DNA of 42,976 nt from Nemertoderma westbladi (lineage: Eukaryota > Xenacoelomorpha > Nemertodermatida > Nemertodermatidae), in contig JAUCBJ010008132.1 of the NCBI GenBank assembly GCA_032718475.1, positions 1 to 42,976 on the forward strand. The letters run 5' to 3'. Below the pieces are notes generated by a model, which saw nothing but the letters and a program-made list of their open reading frames with translations, searched no databases and had not been told where the DNA came from. Below, piece by piece: positions 29,627 through 38,832 of this stretch. Both the position numbers and the translations under genes were made by a program. The first letter of the stretch is position 1, and every line of letters begins with the position of its first letter.

Positions 29627-29893
29627 TTACCTCAATAGACTTTCTCCAATGTGTCTCTTGTTTCTCTTAATTTTAGTTTTGATCAAACTCAATAACTCAT
29701 CGAAAGTTGCGATTGACATTCGAGAATAATTTAAGAACTTATTATCGTCTTCTCTTAACTCATGGTATAGTTTGCCTATAGCTCCATGCGTTTCTCTTTT
29801 CTGATTAATGGGATGTATCCAAAACCTACGCCTTTTCCTTCTCATCCTATTTATACTGCAGGCAAACAACACATCAGCGATGTCCTCATCCAT
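29627..29893 (-). CDS. PIF/Harbinger transposase-like, first exon
   Basis: 88 codons from ATG at 29893, or 86-87 if spliced. RRFWIHPINQKRE, GAIGKLYHELREDDNKF and YSRMSIATFDELLSL match the N-terminal region of PIF/Harbinger (HARBI1-like) transposases, just upstream of the DDE nuclease. The frame runs to TAA, but the sequence TTGAG|GTAAAT at the end is a consensus splice donor. The coding part probably stops at about 29631 and continues in a later exon. No such exon is visible further along the minus strand, where the L1-like LINE lies. So it is an orphan exon: the rest was deleted, displaced, or lies outside the window. Confidence 0.7.
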   Translation of the reverse strand: MDEDIADVLFACSINRMRRKRRRFWIHPINQKRETHGAIGKLYHELREDDNKFLNYSRMSIATFDELLSLIKTKIKRNKRHIGESLLR

Positions 29894-30480
29894 TGTAAGA
29901 AAATATGGTAAAATAAACCTACAATTTTATAAAATAAATTTAAATATCATTTCCGAAAAATAAAATTTATAATGATAAAATTTGTAGATGAGGAGATACC
30001 TATGATGCATGAGTCTAACAGATATAAAATATCGGGGACTATAATCTCATACGTAATGTAAACATAATAATGAATGCAATATTCACAATAAGGTGTACCG
30101 TGTACATCACTGCAGTAGCCCGTGCGCATATTTCCATTTAGGATGTCGTTTCAGCCTATGGAAGAATTTCTGGGCTTCTAATTGGCTGTTCCTTCAATAA
30201 GCTCACCTCATTGGCTAACACTCTCCCACAGCCAAAAAGTGTGCCGGTTCGGCCGAATTGTCAGAAGGGGTGTCGCTTGGGGAAAATCACTTTTATTACT
30301 TGTAAATTTTACTTAAGCCTGCTTACTCCTTCTGTATTAAACAGGCAAATAACAATTATTTTCTCATATTCAGATTCACTAATGTCTGGTGTTATTTGTC
30401 ACCACACCATTTATTGGGTTTAGTTAATTAACAAATACTACTGCCATAATTATATAACATATAATTAATTCACAATAATA
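29894..30480. other. intergenic, possible promoter of the Harbinger exon
   Basis: No gene. On the minus strand two CCAAT boxes (ATTGG on the plus strand at about 30181 and 30210) lie about 30 bp apart, some 290 bp upstream of the transposase-like exon. They are only weak promoter evidence. Confidence 0.3.
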
Positions 30481-30504
30481 TTTGCGCGAGCCACGTACAG
30501 TACA

Positions 30505-30690
30505 GTAGTAGGCGAAGTCATAGTCATAGTAGGCAACTCATAGTTTCATTTCGGCAACTCATAGTTGCATTTCGGCAACTGCTAACAGGATGCGATTAGG
30601 CAAACTGATAGATGCGTTTCGTCAACTGATACTGTAGATGCGTTTCGGCAACTGATACTGTAGATGCGTTTCGGCAACTCGTGAACTAAG
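30505..30690 (+). repeat. GCATTTCGGCAACT tandem array
   Basis: About six to seven degenerate units containing GCATTTCGGCAACT or GCGTTTCGGCAACT, with spacers such as GATACTGTAGAT. The reverse complement of the same unit forms another array at 31662-32175. Confidence 0.8.
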
Positions 30691-30707
30691 GCCAACTGGA
30701 TACTTAA

Positions 30708-30772
30708 TAGAGCCTACACTGTAGGCTCTATACAGTAGTATAGTATTATCTATACTGTAGGCTACAGTATAG
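30708..30772. repeat. two perfect 23-bp palindromes
   Basis: TAGAGCCTACA-C-TGTAGGCTCTA (30708-30730) and CTATACTGTAG-G-CTACAGTATAG (30750-30772). Each has 11-bp arms and a single central base. The two share the words GTAGGCT and CTATAC. Confidence 0.8.
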
Positions 30773-31396
30773 AGATAGGTGGAATCTCAACGTCACCATC
30801 GCATTGTATCAACATTTAGGGCAGAGCAAATCAGTATTATTTATTACCTTTGCCTCATTAAGTTTCCCATTATTCATTTTCATTCTACATTATTTTACCC
30901 ACGCCTACTCCAACACTACTGATTATTACCGTAGGCCTACACAAAACCAACAATAAACGAATATTATTGTTATTATGTCTGATCCATAAAATCACAGTTA
31001 GGGCTACCGGAAGTCTATATCCCCTTTTAAGCATAATCATTGTACCACCAGTAAGCCTGATTGAGCATCATTAGGCCCCTTGAACAAGCAGCAAAATTGA
31101 AGTTAAGTTTTGTTTCAGTTTCATTTATAAAGGCCGTAGTACATTCAACAAAATATTCAAAAAAAATAACCAATTCAACAAAATGGTAACTGAAATTAAT
31201 TATTACTGAAGTTGTAGCTGGAAACCCCGCCCAGCAAGGTGCGCTTCGCTTTGTATTAGAACAACCAGATAGGGGGGAAACTGGACGCAATAAAAATTCA
31301 TCCCTCTCCAGGGGAAATTCGACACAAATAACAGCTGATTACTCTCATAAATAAAACTGTAACCTGTTCTATTGTGTCTAGTTTATTGTTTTGGTT

Positions 31397-32058
31397 AAAA
31401 TAACGTGCCACTGTAACCTGCTCCTTTGTGATTTGTTTTTCAGACAGAAATTGTAAACGTGATTTGTGTTTCAGACAAATGACTCCAGTTCCAAACGTAC
31501 ACATCCACAACTTCAGCTGCGGCTTATTTAAAATTAACTAACTAACTCAAGCAGTTAACAACTATTACCGTCAAAAACTATAACTAACTTAAACTTGTCA
31601 TCATTTACTTACATAAATTAGTGAAGTCTCAGTTACATTACATACGAGGGTTTGTGACCTAGTTGTCGAAACGCGACTTCAGTTCGCCGAAATGCAACTA
31701 CGAGTTGCCGAAATGCAACTACGAGTTAAAATAACGTGCCACTGTAACCTGCTCCTTTGTGATTTGTTTTTCAGACAGAAATTGTAAACGTGATTTGTGT
31801 TTCAGACAAATGACTCCAGTTCCAAACGTACACATCCACAACTTCAGCTGCGGCTTATTTAAAATTAACTAACTAACTCAAGCAGTTAACAACTATTACC
31901 GTCAAAAACTATAACTAACTTAAACTTGTCATCATTTACTTACATAAATTAGTGCAGTCTCAGTTACATTACATACGAGGGTTTGTGACCTAGTTGTCGA
32001 AACGCGACTTCAGTTCGCCGAAATGCAACTACGAGTTGCCGAAATGCAACTACGAGTT
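31397..32058. repeat. 331-bp tandem duplication
   Basis: 31397-31727 is repeated at 31728-32058 almost without change (one A to C difference noticed near 31625/31956). Each unit starts in the GTTTATTGTTTTGGTTA-type repeat (AAAATAACGTGCC) and ends with the AGTTGCCGAAATGCAACTACG array. Confidence 0.9.
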
Positions 32059-32175
32059 GAATTTCGGCAACAACTCGTAGTTGCCGAAACACAACTATAG
32101 CAGTTGGTGAAACTTCATTGTTCAGTTGCCGAAACGCGAATTTGAGTTGCCTAAACGTGACAGGTGCCGAAACGC
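31662..32175 (-). repeat. GCATTTCGGCAACT arrays, reverse orientation
   Basis: Repeated GTTGCCGAAATGCAACTACGA and related forms (GCCGAAACGCGA) at the ends of both 331-bp copies and on to 32175. They are inverted relative to the array at 30505-30690. Confidence 0.75.
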
Positions 32176-32250
32176 GACAGAACCTGTTATGCTGTAGCGC
32201 TATAATTTATAAACATTACTTCTGATTTGATTGTCAATGCTGGAAATGTC

Positions 32251-32399
32251 AGCTTTCAACTTTCATGTAAGATAGAACATAGGACTAGTGCATTTTGAAA
32301 GTTGAAAGTTGCATGTTGAAAGTTGACTGTTCATGTGTGAACGTAAAACGTCCCCATAGGATACGATATGTTCTATCTTTTAAATGAATGTTGAAAGCT
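32251..32399. mobile_element. small MITE-like inverted-repeat element
   Basis: About 31-33 bp imperfect inverted repeats: 32251-32281 (AGCTTTCAACTTTCATG... GAACATA) and 32367-32399. The interior of about 85 bp carries TTGAAAG repeats. It is non-coding. The dispersed repeat at 32411 begins directly to its right. Confidence 0.55.
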
Positions 32400-32410
32400 C
32401 ATGTGTGACC

Positions 32411-32750
32411 CGGGCCTAAAGGATGCTGGATTTGCGAGAAACGAGATTGCGACAACTATGGAGAATCGGGAAACCTGAATGATCTGATTTCCACTGCATG
32501 AGCTCAAACGGCCTAACCACCTGTATCCACCACCATCCATGAAAGCCGATTATATTTCAGTGGGCACTGCTGAAGAAGTAAACATGAGGTATACCCGATC
32601 TACTTCTAAGTTCAAGACAAGGACCAACCAACACAAGGGACGCGTAGCCGTGGAAGACCGGCTATAGACCAACTTTAAAGGGGTACTGGACTATGAAGAA
32701 TCGGGAAGCCTGGAATGATTTCATTTCCACTGTATGAGCTCAAACGGAAA
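32411..32750 (+). repeat. dispersed repeat, copies 2 and 3
   Basis: 32411-32512 matches 66-147 closely. A more divergent copy of its right part (GAATCGGGAAGCCTGGAATGA ... TGAGCTCAAACGG) follows at 32681-32750 in the same orientation, so the unit is partly duplicated around an unrelated spacer of about 170 bp. Confidence 0.65.
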
Positions 32751-32985
32751 CGGCCTAGTAGTTAGTAGACCTAGTATAATTTAACAGGCGGCATGACGAT
32801 GATATTATAGTAGGTTAATAATAACAAAATGACTGATCGATCACTAAGTAGAAAATTTGACTAATTCATAAATTCAGTTAATGACTTCGATTTGATTGCC
32901 TTATGACTAGCTTACAAGCGTGTTGGCGCCATCTCTAGCAATATTTGGAATGACTCCAACTTGCTTCATTTTGGATAAATAGTTA

Positions 32986-33005
32986 TTGCGTAATTACTTA
33001 CGCAA
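32986..33005. promoter_or_regulatory. palindrome TTGCGTAA-TTAC-TTACGCAA
   Basis: A perfect 8-bp-arm palindrome of bZIP-site character. About 43 bp to the right lies AAAAAATG|GTATGT, which could be a start codon at a splice donor. No second exon is identifiable, so a gene is not called. Confidence 0.3.
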
Positions 33006-33052
33006 CTCTAAACTTTCACGTTCACAAATAACTTTACTTTACAAAAAATGGT

Positions 33053-33430
33053 ATGTCTCCGATTCCCACACATTATATATATACGAAATATAGTAACACG
33101 TTAACCTTAAGCAGTAATTATTATAAACAGTTACTCATTAAATATAAATTATTATCTTACGTATTGGTAACCTTTAAATAGAATCGGTATTTCAGACCTT
33201 TCATTAATTTTCATCCTTAATTATGTACTATGTTTTTATATTTAAATTGCAGTAAATGTTGATAAATATTTCATCTGCATCTTTAAATCTATATTTCGAA
33301 AAACAATACAATTCACATCACAATCACATTCAATTCACACACAATCAAATTGTGTGAGTATGTAACTTGTAAAATGAGATACCCTAAACGAGATATGCTA
33401 AATGAGAGCTTATTTATCATCAACACCGTC
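33053..33430. other. AT-rich intergenic
   Basis: No gene, only AT-rich sequence. A TTGCAG acceptor-like site at about 33252 is followed at once by TAA in the frame that would follow the candidate ATG. Confidence 0.4.
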
Positions 33431-33715
33431 GTGGGGCGTCGCGCAGCACGCGAACTTGAGCAAGTTCGAAACAAGTTCGATTTGATCTGGAGTCAAAAGT
33501 TCGTGAGGTATTTGCCCGTAACTTTTTCTCTAGTATGCCCATACAAAATTTGGTTGAAAATGGTTAAAATCTTCGAAAGTTATTTACGAATGAATTTTTC
33601 ATTACAGACGAACAGACAGACAGACAGACAGACGGACAGACAAACAGAAAGACGGACATTAAATTTTGCCCTATTTACTAATTATAATTGTGCGCTTCAC
33701 TGGTGAAACCCCGTC
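33431..33715 (+). mobile_element. GTGGGGC-family repeat with GACA tract, copy 1
   Basis: Begins GTGGGGCGTCGCGCAGCACG. It contains ACAAAATTTGGTTGAAAATGG, then a GACA/GACG tract (about 33605-33659), then AATTGTGCGCTTCACT, and ends ACCCCGTC. The same order is found at 38522-38832. It is non-coding; the open frame across it is incidental. The start is shared with the nested element at 36817. Confidence 0.7.
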
Positions 33716-34084
33716 TTTATAAATACTTTTACGGAACATGATATTTATTTAACGGGTAGCTCGGAAAAATTTCGGAATTACAGTGGTTAACACGATTTGA
33801 TAAACAGTAATTAGGCCTACATCCCTTTTCCAGTTTCGTCAATCACATTGCCAATCTCATCCTTTGCATATCGTCGGTATTATTTAAAACAATTAATTAT
33901 TAATATAGGAAGTCATACTCCAATAACATTGAATTTAGTCTATTCCGTGGCATACTGCGCACTCACACCCAGTTTAAATTGTAATATTAATTATAAAGTT
34001 AAAGTATAGTAAATTGTATATATGTAAATGTATATGTATTGTGTATGTAAATATAAATATAAATGTATATGTAAATAGTATAGT
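33716..34084. other. AT-rich intergenic
   Basis: No gene seen. It ends in a run of short ATGTAAATATAAAT-like repeats (about 34017-34085) just before the SINE tail. Confidence 0.4.
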
Positions 34085-34352
34085 AAAAGTAAATTTTCTT
34101 CGGCCGTTATCCCAGGGATTACGCACAAAGTCAACGATTTATTTCCAGTGCGGTCCCCCCAGAACTTTACTCCCCAGAGGAAACTCCAGCTTTAGCTACC
34201 ATTTAAGGATGCAGAGCAGAGATGAACCCTGACTAGCGACCCTTCAAAGAATTCGTGCCGAAACAAAAACTGCCCCGGCCCCCATGCGGGGTAGGAACCC
34301 AAGACCTCCGGAGAGATGTGAATTAAATGCAACCTTACACTTAGGCTACACT
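34085..34352 (-). mobile_element. tRNA-derived SINE, copy B
   Basis: The reverse complement of copy A, with head, body and tail in the same order. Body words GGAGTTTCCTCTGGGGAG and TAAAGTTCTGGGGGGACC are exact; the tail GAAGAAAATTTACTTT is exact. The B-box region is degenerate here (TTGGGTTCCTACC) and a short segment of the body is missing relative to copy A. It is an older or more diverged insertion. Confidence 0.85.
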
Positions 34353-35040
34353 TAGGTGGACAAATCTCTGCCATCCATCAAGTTCTAAGTTGTTTTCCAA
34401 TAAAACAAAATCTCTCTAAATAGGTACTAATTGTAATGCCATTAAATCATGACTCATATTGGAGTATTGGCAATCAACTTTATTGGTTTATTGCTAACAA
34501 TGATTTATTGCTAACAATGGTTTATTGCTAACAACTGCATCATTTAGGTAACGTGTTGCATTGCTGTATTAAACAATACATGTATACAGGCATAGTATAG
34601 TCTTAAATACTACATATTCCACTATCAAGTCGTGGCTATTGCTTACATGGCAATAAATTTTAACTGAACTTTATAAAGAAAACAGAGTTTATTTAAAGAC
34701 GGACCATATTTTTATTTACCTGTAATTGCTATAATAACACATTCCAACAACTTTGCCATCAAACTTTCAAACAGCACAAACTATTACTAATACTAGACAG
34801 CACACACAATGTGTTAATTAATTAATTAATTATTTAATTATTTTATACTTACACAATGATTACAAAGTAAAATACCAAAATACCAAAATATGAAATAAGG
34901 GTTTCTTCTAAAACAGTTTCTGGTCGCAATGTTTCCGGAATGTCGCGAGGAGAGGGGCACGGCATCTGCCCCCCTGCCTAATGACAGGGGGGGACAAGGG
35001 AAGCAGCCCGTTAAGAATTACCTCACACAACGGTTATACT
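34353..35040. other. intergenic with simple repeats
   Basis: No gene. It contains a three-unit 18-bp tandem repeat (TTTATTGCTAACAATG, 34485-34535), an AATT microsatellite (34816-34843) and AATACCAA repeats near 34870. Confidence 0.5.
34485..34535. repeat. 18-bp tandem repeat, three units
   Basis: TTTATTGCTAACAATGGT-type units in direct tandem. Confidence 0.85.
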
Positions 35041-35239
35041 GGGTGTAAACGTTGTGCCGACACTGTGCCGACAGTGTGCAGATAATGTACTGACAGTGTC
35101 GGCGTTACGTTGTGCCGACAGTGTCGGTGTTACGTTGTGCCGACAGTGTCACCGTTACGTTGTGCCGACAGTATCTGGGTTACGTTGTGCCGACAGTGTG
35201 GCGTGCTGAAACCTAAATGAAAATAGGAGACTGTAGGAT
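35041..35239 (+). repeat. left inverted arm with 27-bp subrepeats
   Basis: Five or so units of GTTACGTTGTGCCGACAGTGT with variation, ending ACCTAAATGAAAATAGGAGA. Confidence 0.8.
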
Positions 35240-35458
35240 ATGTATGTTTTTAAGATGTGTAAGGCAGTAAGTGCATGGTTTAACGTGCGTGCCATTAATG
35301 GATCAGCCGAAACGTTTCATTTATAAGGTGGCCCACAAAGTACTGAATTTGCCGTGAAAATTGACTGCAAATTCAATCTGCTATGAAAATTTACGGCAAA
35401 TTCAATCGGCCATGAATTTCCATATAAAAAATAAATAAACAGGTAAACAATACCCATT

Positions 35459-35871
35459 CGCGTACGACCTTTAATTATAATTTCATGAAGTAGAGCAGAA
35501 TTTGCGCAGACACCAAAACGCAACCATATTTTTGATGATTTGTGTAGTATATTACCGGTATCATTTAGTGTATGGAGATTAGGCTTAGGGTTAGGGTGCG
35601 AGACATACCTGTATGTTGAGTATATTTAATATATTTGATATTTGTTTGTTGTTTTTTGTATATGTCGTTGTTTTGTTTGTATTGTTTGTGGTTTGTCGAT
35701 GGCCCAAGGGCAGAGTACTATTTTTGGCGTAATGTCGTGATTCTATGTTTTATGATTGTTTGTGGGGTGTAGGACTCTTATTGTTTGCCTGTTTATTTAT
35801 TTTTTATATATATATAAAAAGCCCGTGTTAGTCAGAATGTCGCGTACGACCTTTAATTATCATTTCATGGC
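35459..35871 (+). repeat. direct repeat pair inside the foldback-like element
   Basis: GCGTACGACCTTTAATTATA at 35459 and GCGTACGACCTTTAATTATC at about 35843, both followed by ATTTCATG, 384 bp apart. Near them are related GAATTTGCCGTGAAAATT-like words. Confidence 0.55.
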
Positions 35872-36816
35872 GAATTCATAAAATTGGCTGATATATTAAG
35901 ATTTTTTTGTGGTGGACTTTTTAATCACCGTGTGCCTACAGTATCAGTTTAGAATTGACTACCTTCAGTCTGCAAACTTAAACAATGTTGATATAATGTA
36001 GAATCAAACTTTAGATGAACTGTTGTCTCTGCAGACCTGGTATGCAGCCTGTGCAGCGTTGCAGGATTAAGTACAGTACAGGCAGACATACAGTAGGTAA
36101 AAATAGGTGAATGTTATTTGTGCGCGCTAAAACACGCCGACAACCCGCGACATCACGGGGTGTGAACTAAGAGGATTCTTTGTGGGGGTTGGGGGGGAAG
36201 GGTAAGGTTTATAGAGCCACATTTTGGTTAGGATGGGGACATGGGGGACTACAGAGGCGCCAGCGAGATCGGCTGACAACTAAGGTAGGGCCATTAGCTG
36301 ACAGTGTCTGACAGAATAGAGTGGTAGGGATATAGGTAAAATAAATATGGTACAGCAATAAAATAAAAACATAAGGTTATAAAACAATCATATAAAGTTC
36401 TGTGTATTTACGTACTTAAGGTTATCATGGTTTACAATACGATGTTACAATCAGTAAAAATATTATGACAATATAGTGAATATAATATAAATAATCACGG
36501 CATAATAATAATCACATAATCAACCGCAATATAAATTGCCCAAACTATGTCGCTAAAATAATAATAATAATAAAAAACATCTTTCTGCTTGGCTGGGGTT
36601 TCGTAGGCTACTGAAGAAATAATACCCAGTATATCGGTTTATATACAACAAATCCAACCCAATATTACAGTATCTAAGGAAAATGTGTTAATTAATAACA
36701 TTAACAAGGTTGAGAAAGCTAAGGACGATCTTAAATTGGCCTACAACATCAGCCAGGAAAAGTACATACAGGATAAAACTGAAGCAATTACAACTGCTCA
36801 CATACAGCAACACGAA

Positions 36817-37319
36817 GTGGGGCCTTCGCGCAGCACGAAGTTGGCGAAGCCTTAGCGAATTGACACTGTTAGGGGGTGGGTCAATTTATGCAAATAGTTG
36901 TCGTCGTTAGTTGTTTTCACTTTCAGACCTTTGGCCCTCTAGCGGCAGACTGGAGAACTGCAGATGGATTCGCCTCCTTTGAAAATCACAGCTAATGGTC
37001 TAATACATATCTGCCAAGTTTCAGCTTAAACGGATTAAAAGCAAAGAAATGGGAGGGCATTTAATGTTTAGACATGTGGCCCTCTAGCGGGAGACCATTG
37101 CACTGATGGTGTCTGAAAGTCTCTCAAAAATCTCAACTTTTGCTCATATTGATACCTACAAATTTTCAACTTGGCAGCTTTAAATCCGACAAAGTTATTA
37201 GCATGTCAAAATCGTAACGACGACGACAACGACGACGACGACAACTATTTGCATAAATTGACCCACCCCCTAACAGTGTCAATTCGCTAAGGCTCCGCCA
37301 ACTTCGTGGCTCGCCCCAC
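36817..37319. mobile_element. nested GTGGGGC-ended inverted-repeat element
   Basis: Arms of about 85-90 bp: 36817-36908 and 37235-37319. They share GTGGGGC at the tip, ACGAAGTTGGCG, and GACACTGTTAGGGGGTGGGT, then GCAAATAGTTGTCGTCG. GACGAC microsatellites lie at the inner edge. The interior contains GGCCCTCTAGCGG twice in the same orientation. Non-coding, MITE-like. Confidence 0.75.
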
Positions 37320-37373
37320 AATCAAGACTTACCTGACTTACCGGCTGTATTTTGCAGGAAACCCAGCTGATTT

Positions 37374-37617
37374 ATCCTACAGTCTCCTATTTGTATTTAG
37401 GTATCAGCCCGCCACACTGTCGGCACAACGTAACGCCGGCAATATCGGCACAAAATAACGCAGACAATGTCGGCACAACGCAATGCCGACCCGTTGTGAC
37501 ACAATGTTGGCACATTGTCAGCACATTATCGGCCCACTGTCGGCACAACGTAACGCCGACACAGTCGGCACATTGTCAGCATATTATTGGCACAGTGTCG
37601 ATACAACGTTTACACCC
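37374..37617 (-). repeat. right inverted arm with 27-bp subrepeats
   Basis: Reverse complement of the left arm, with extra units and more divergence (TGTCGGCACAACGTAACGCC units). Confidence 0.8.
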
Positions 37618-38521
37618 TCACGTACTGCATATAGGCTGTAATTATTTATTTATATTGTTGCAATCTTAAAATGTTTCATACAAGACATTTTTAAACGTAG
37701 CCCTATATATTATACATACAGTATAGTGAAAATAAAGTATATTATACTATATTATATTATACCTATAGTATATATCTTTTGTATGAATGTATTAAATTAT
37801 TATTAATATATTATGAAATATGTATGTGATCTTTCACATAGAAAGGAGTCAATTTCAAATAATCAATCCCAGAAATCTATAATACTGTATGTGAATTCAA
37901 ATTAAATTAGAATTCAAATTTTATTATTGATTTAAGATCCAAATTTAACGTAGAATCTAGTAATCTAACTTTTAAGGTTGCACCACTTACAGAAACTGTC
38001 AAAATATCTTATTGTCTGTCAAAAAATTAAAAAAATGATATAGAGTAACCTCATCACAATAAGGCTATGGGGTTTTCCAGGTCGGACAGTACATACACAA
38101 CACACATCCCGCAGGTATAAGTATATGGAGTTCTGTCGGTTTCGGCCAACAGACATACTGACGTTATAAGCAGAATGCCGTTAAACACTACAGTAAGACT
38201 GGCATCGGCAATAGAATTACCGACCAAGAAAATAGTAAAATTTTAACTTGGCTATGCTATGCTTTCCTTATATTTTAACATACTTTCCAACAGAAATACA
38301 GGCAGAGAGACAAACGTACAGACATATACCGTCAAAAATTAAAACAGGTATAAAAATGAAATTACCGACCAAGAATACCCTTATATCGAAATTGTGCACC
38401 TTCTTTATTATATTCGGCGGCACCTTTATTAGTATGTAGTATGTATGTGTGTGGATATGTTTGTGGTTCCACTATAGAACTCCAGCCTATTCGAACGTGT
38501 CGTAGTATATAAATACACGTA
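37618..38521. other. AT-rich intergenic
   Basis: No gene or recognisable element. It includes TATA-rich sequence near 37735-37770. Confidence 0.4.
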
Positions 38522-38698
38522 CGTGTAGCATCGCGCAGCACGAGCGGTTGCTTACTCCAGAACGGGTAACCCGAGTACTTGACTCGTGCAGCACGGATGC
38601 CCCACGAAAATTTTCAAAATATTGGAACTTTTCCTCTAGTAGGTCTATCCAAATTCGGTTGAAATTGAATAAGGGCTTCAAAACTATAGAATTTTCCA

Positions 38699-38729
<31 letters not shown>

Positions 38730-38832
38730 CGGACAGACAGACTGACGGACAGACAGACGGACATGATCTTAGGCCCTAATAATAATTGAAATTGTGCGCT
38801 AGTAGCTTCGCTCACTAATCGTGGCTCGTTCT
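38522..38832 (+). mobile_element. GTGGGGC-family repeat with GACA tract, copy 2
   Basis: Same order as 33431-33715: ATCGCGCAGCACGAG start, TATCCAAATTCGGTTGAAATTG, a GACA/GACG tract (38701-38763), AATTGTGCGCTAG, then an end CGTGGCTCGTTCTAC that resembles the right tip of the nested element at 37319. Its termini are more diverged than those of copy 1. Confidence 0.65.

Larger units (their letters stand above)
35041..37617. mobile_element. foldback-like element with long repetitive inverted termini
   Basis: The left arm 35041-35239 (GGGTGTAAACGTTGT ... GGAGACTGTAGGAT) is the inverted counterpart of the right arm 37374-37617 (ATCCTACAGTCTCC ... ACAACGTTTACACCC). Both arms are made of tandem units of about 27 bp around GTTACGTTGTGCCGACA, with unequal unit numbers. 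The 2.1-kb interior has no transposase-like ORF and holds a nested inverted-repeat element (36817-37319). This architecture is that of Foldback/Galileo-type DNA transposons, but membership is inferred from structure only. No clear target duplication. Confidence 0.65.

Noticed and set aside
30505-30690. CRISPR-like repeat-spacer array
   Set aside because: The repeats are degenerate with similar spacers, also occur inverted nearby, and no cas-like gene exists in this animal-type DNA.
33350-33706. 118-codon open frame
   Set aside because: It runs through a dispersed repeat and its GACA microsatellite, and a second copy of that repeat (38522-38832) does not keep the frame.
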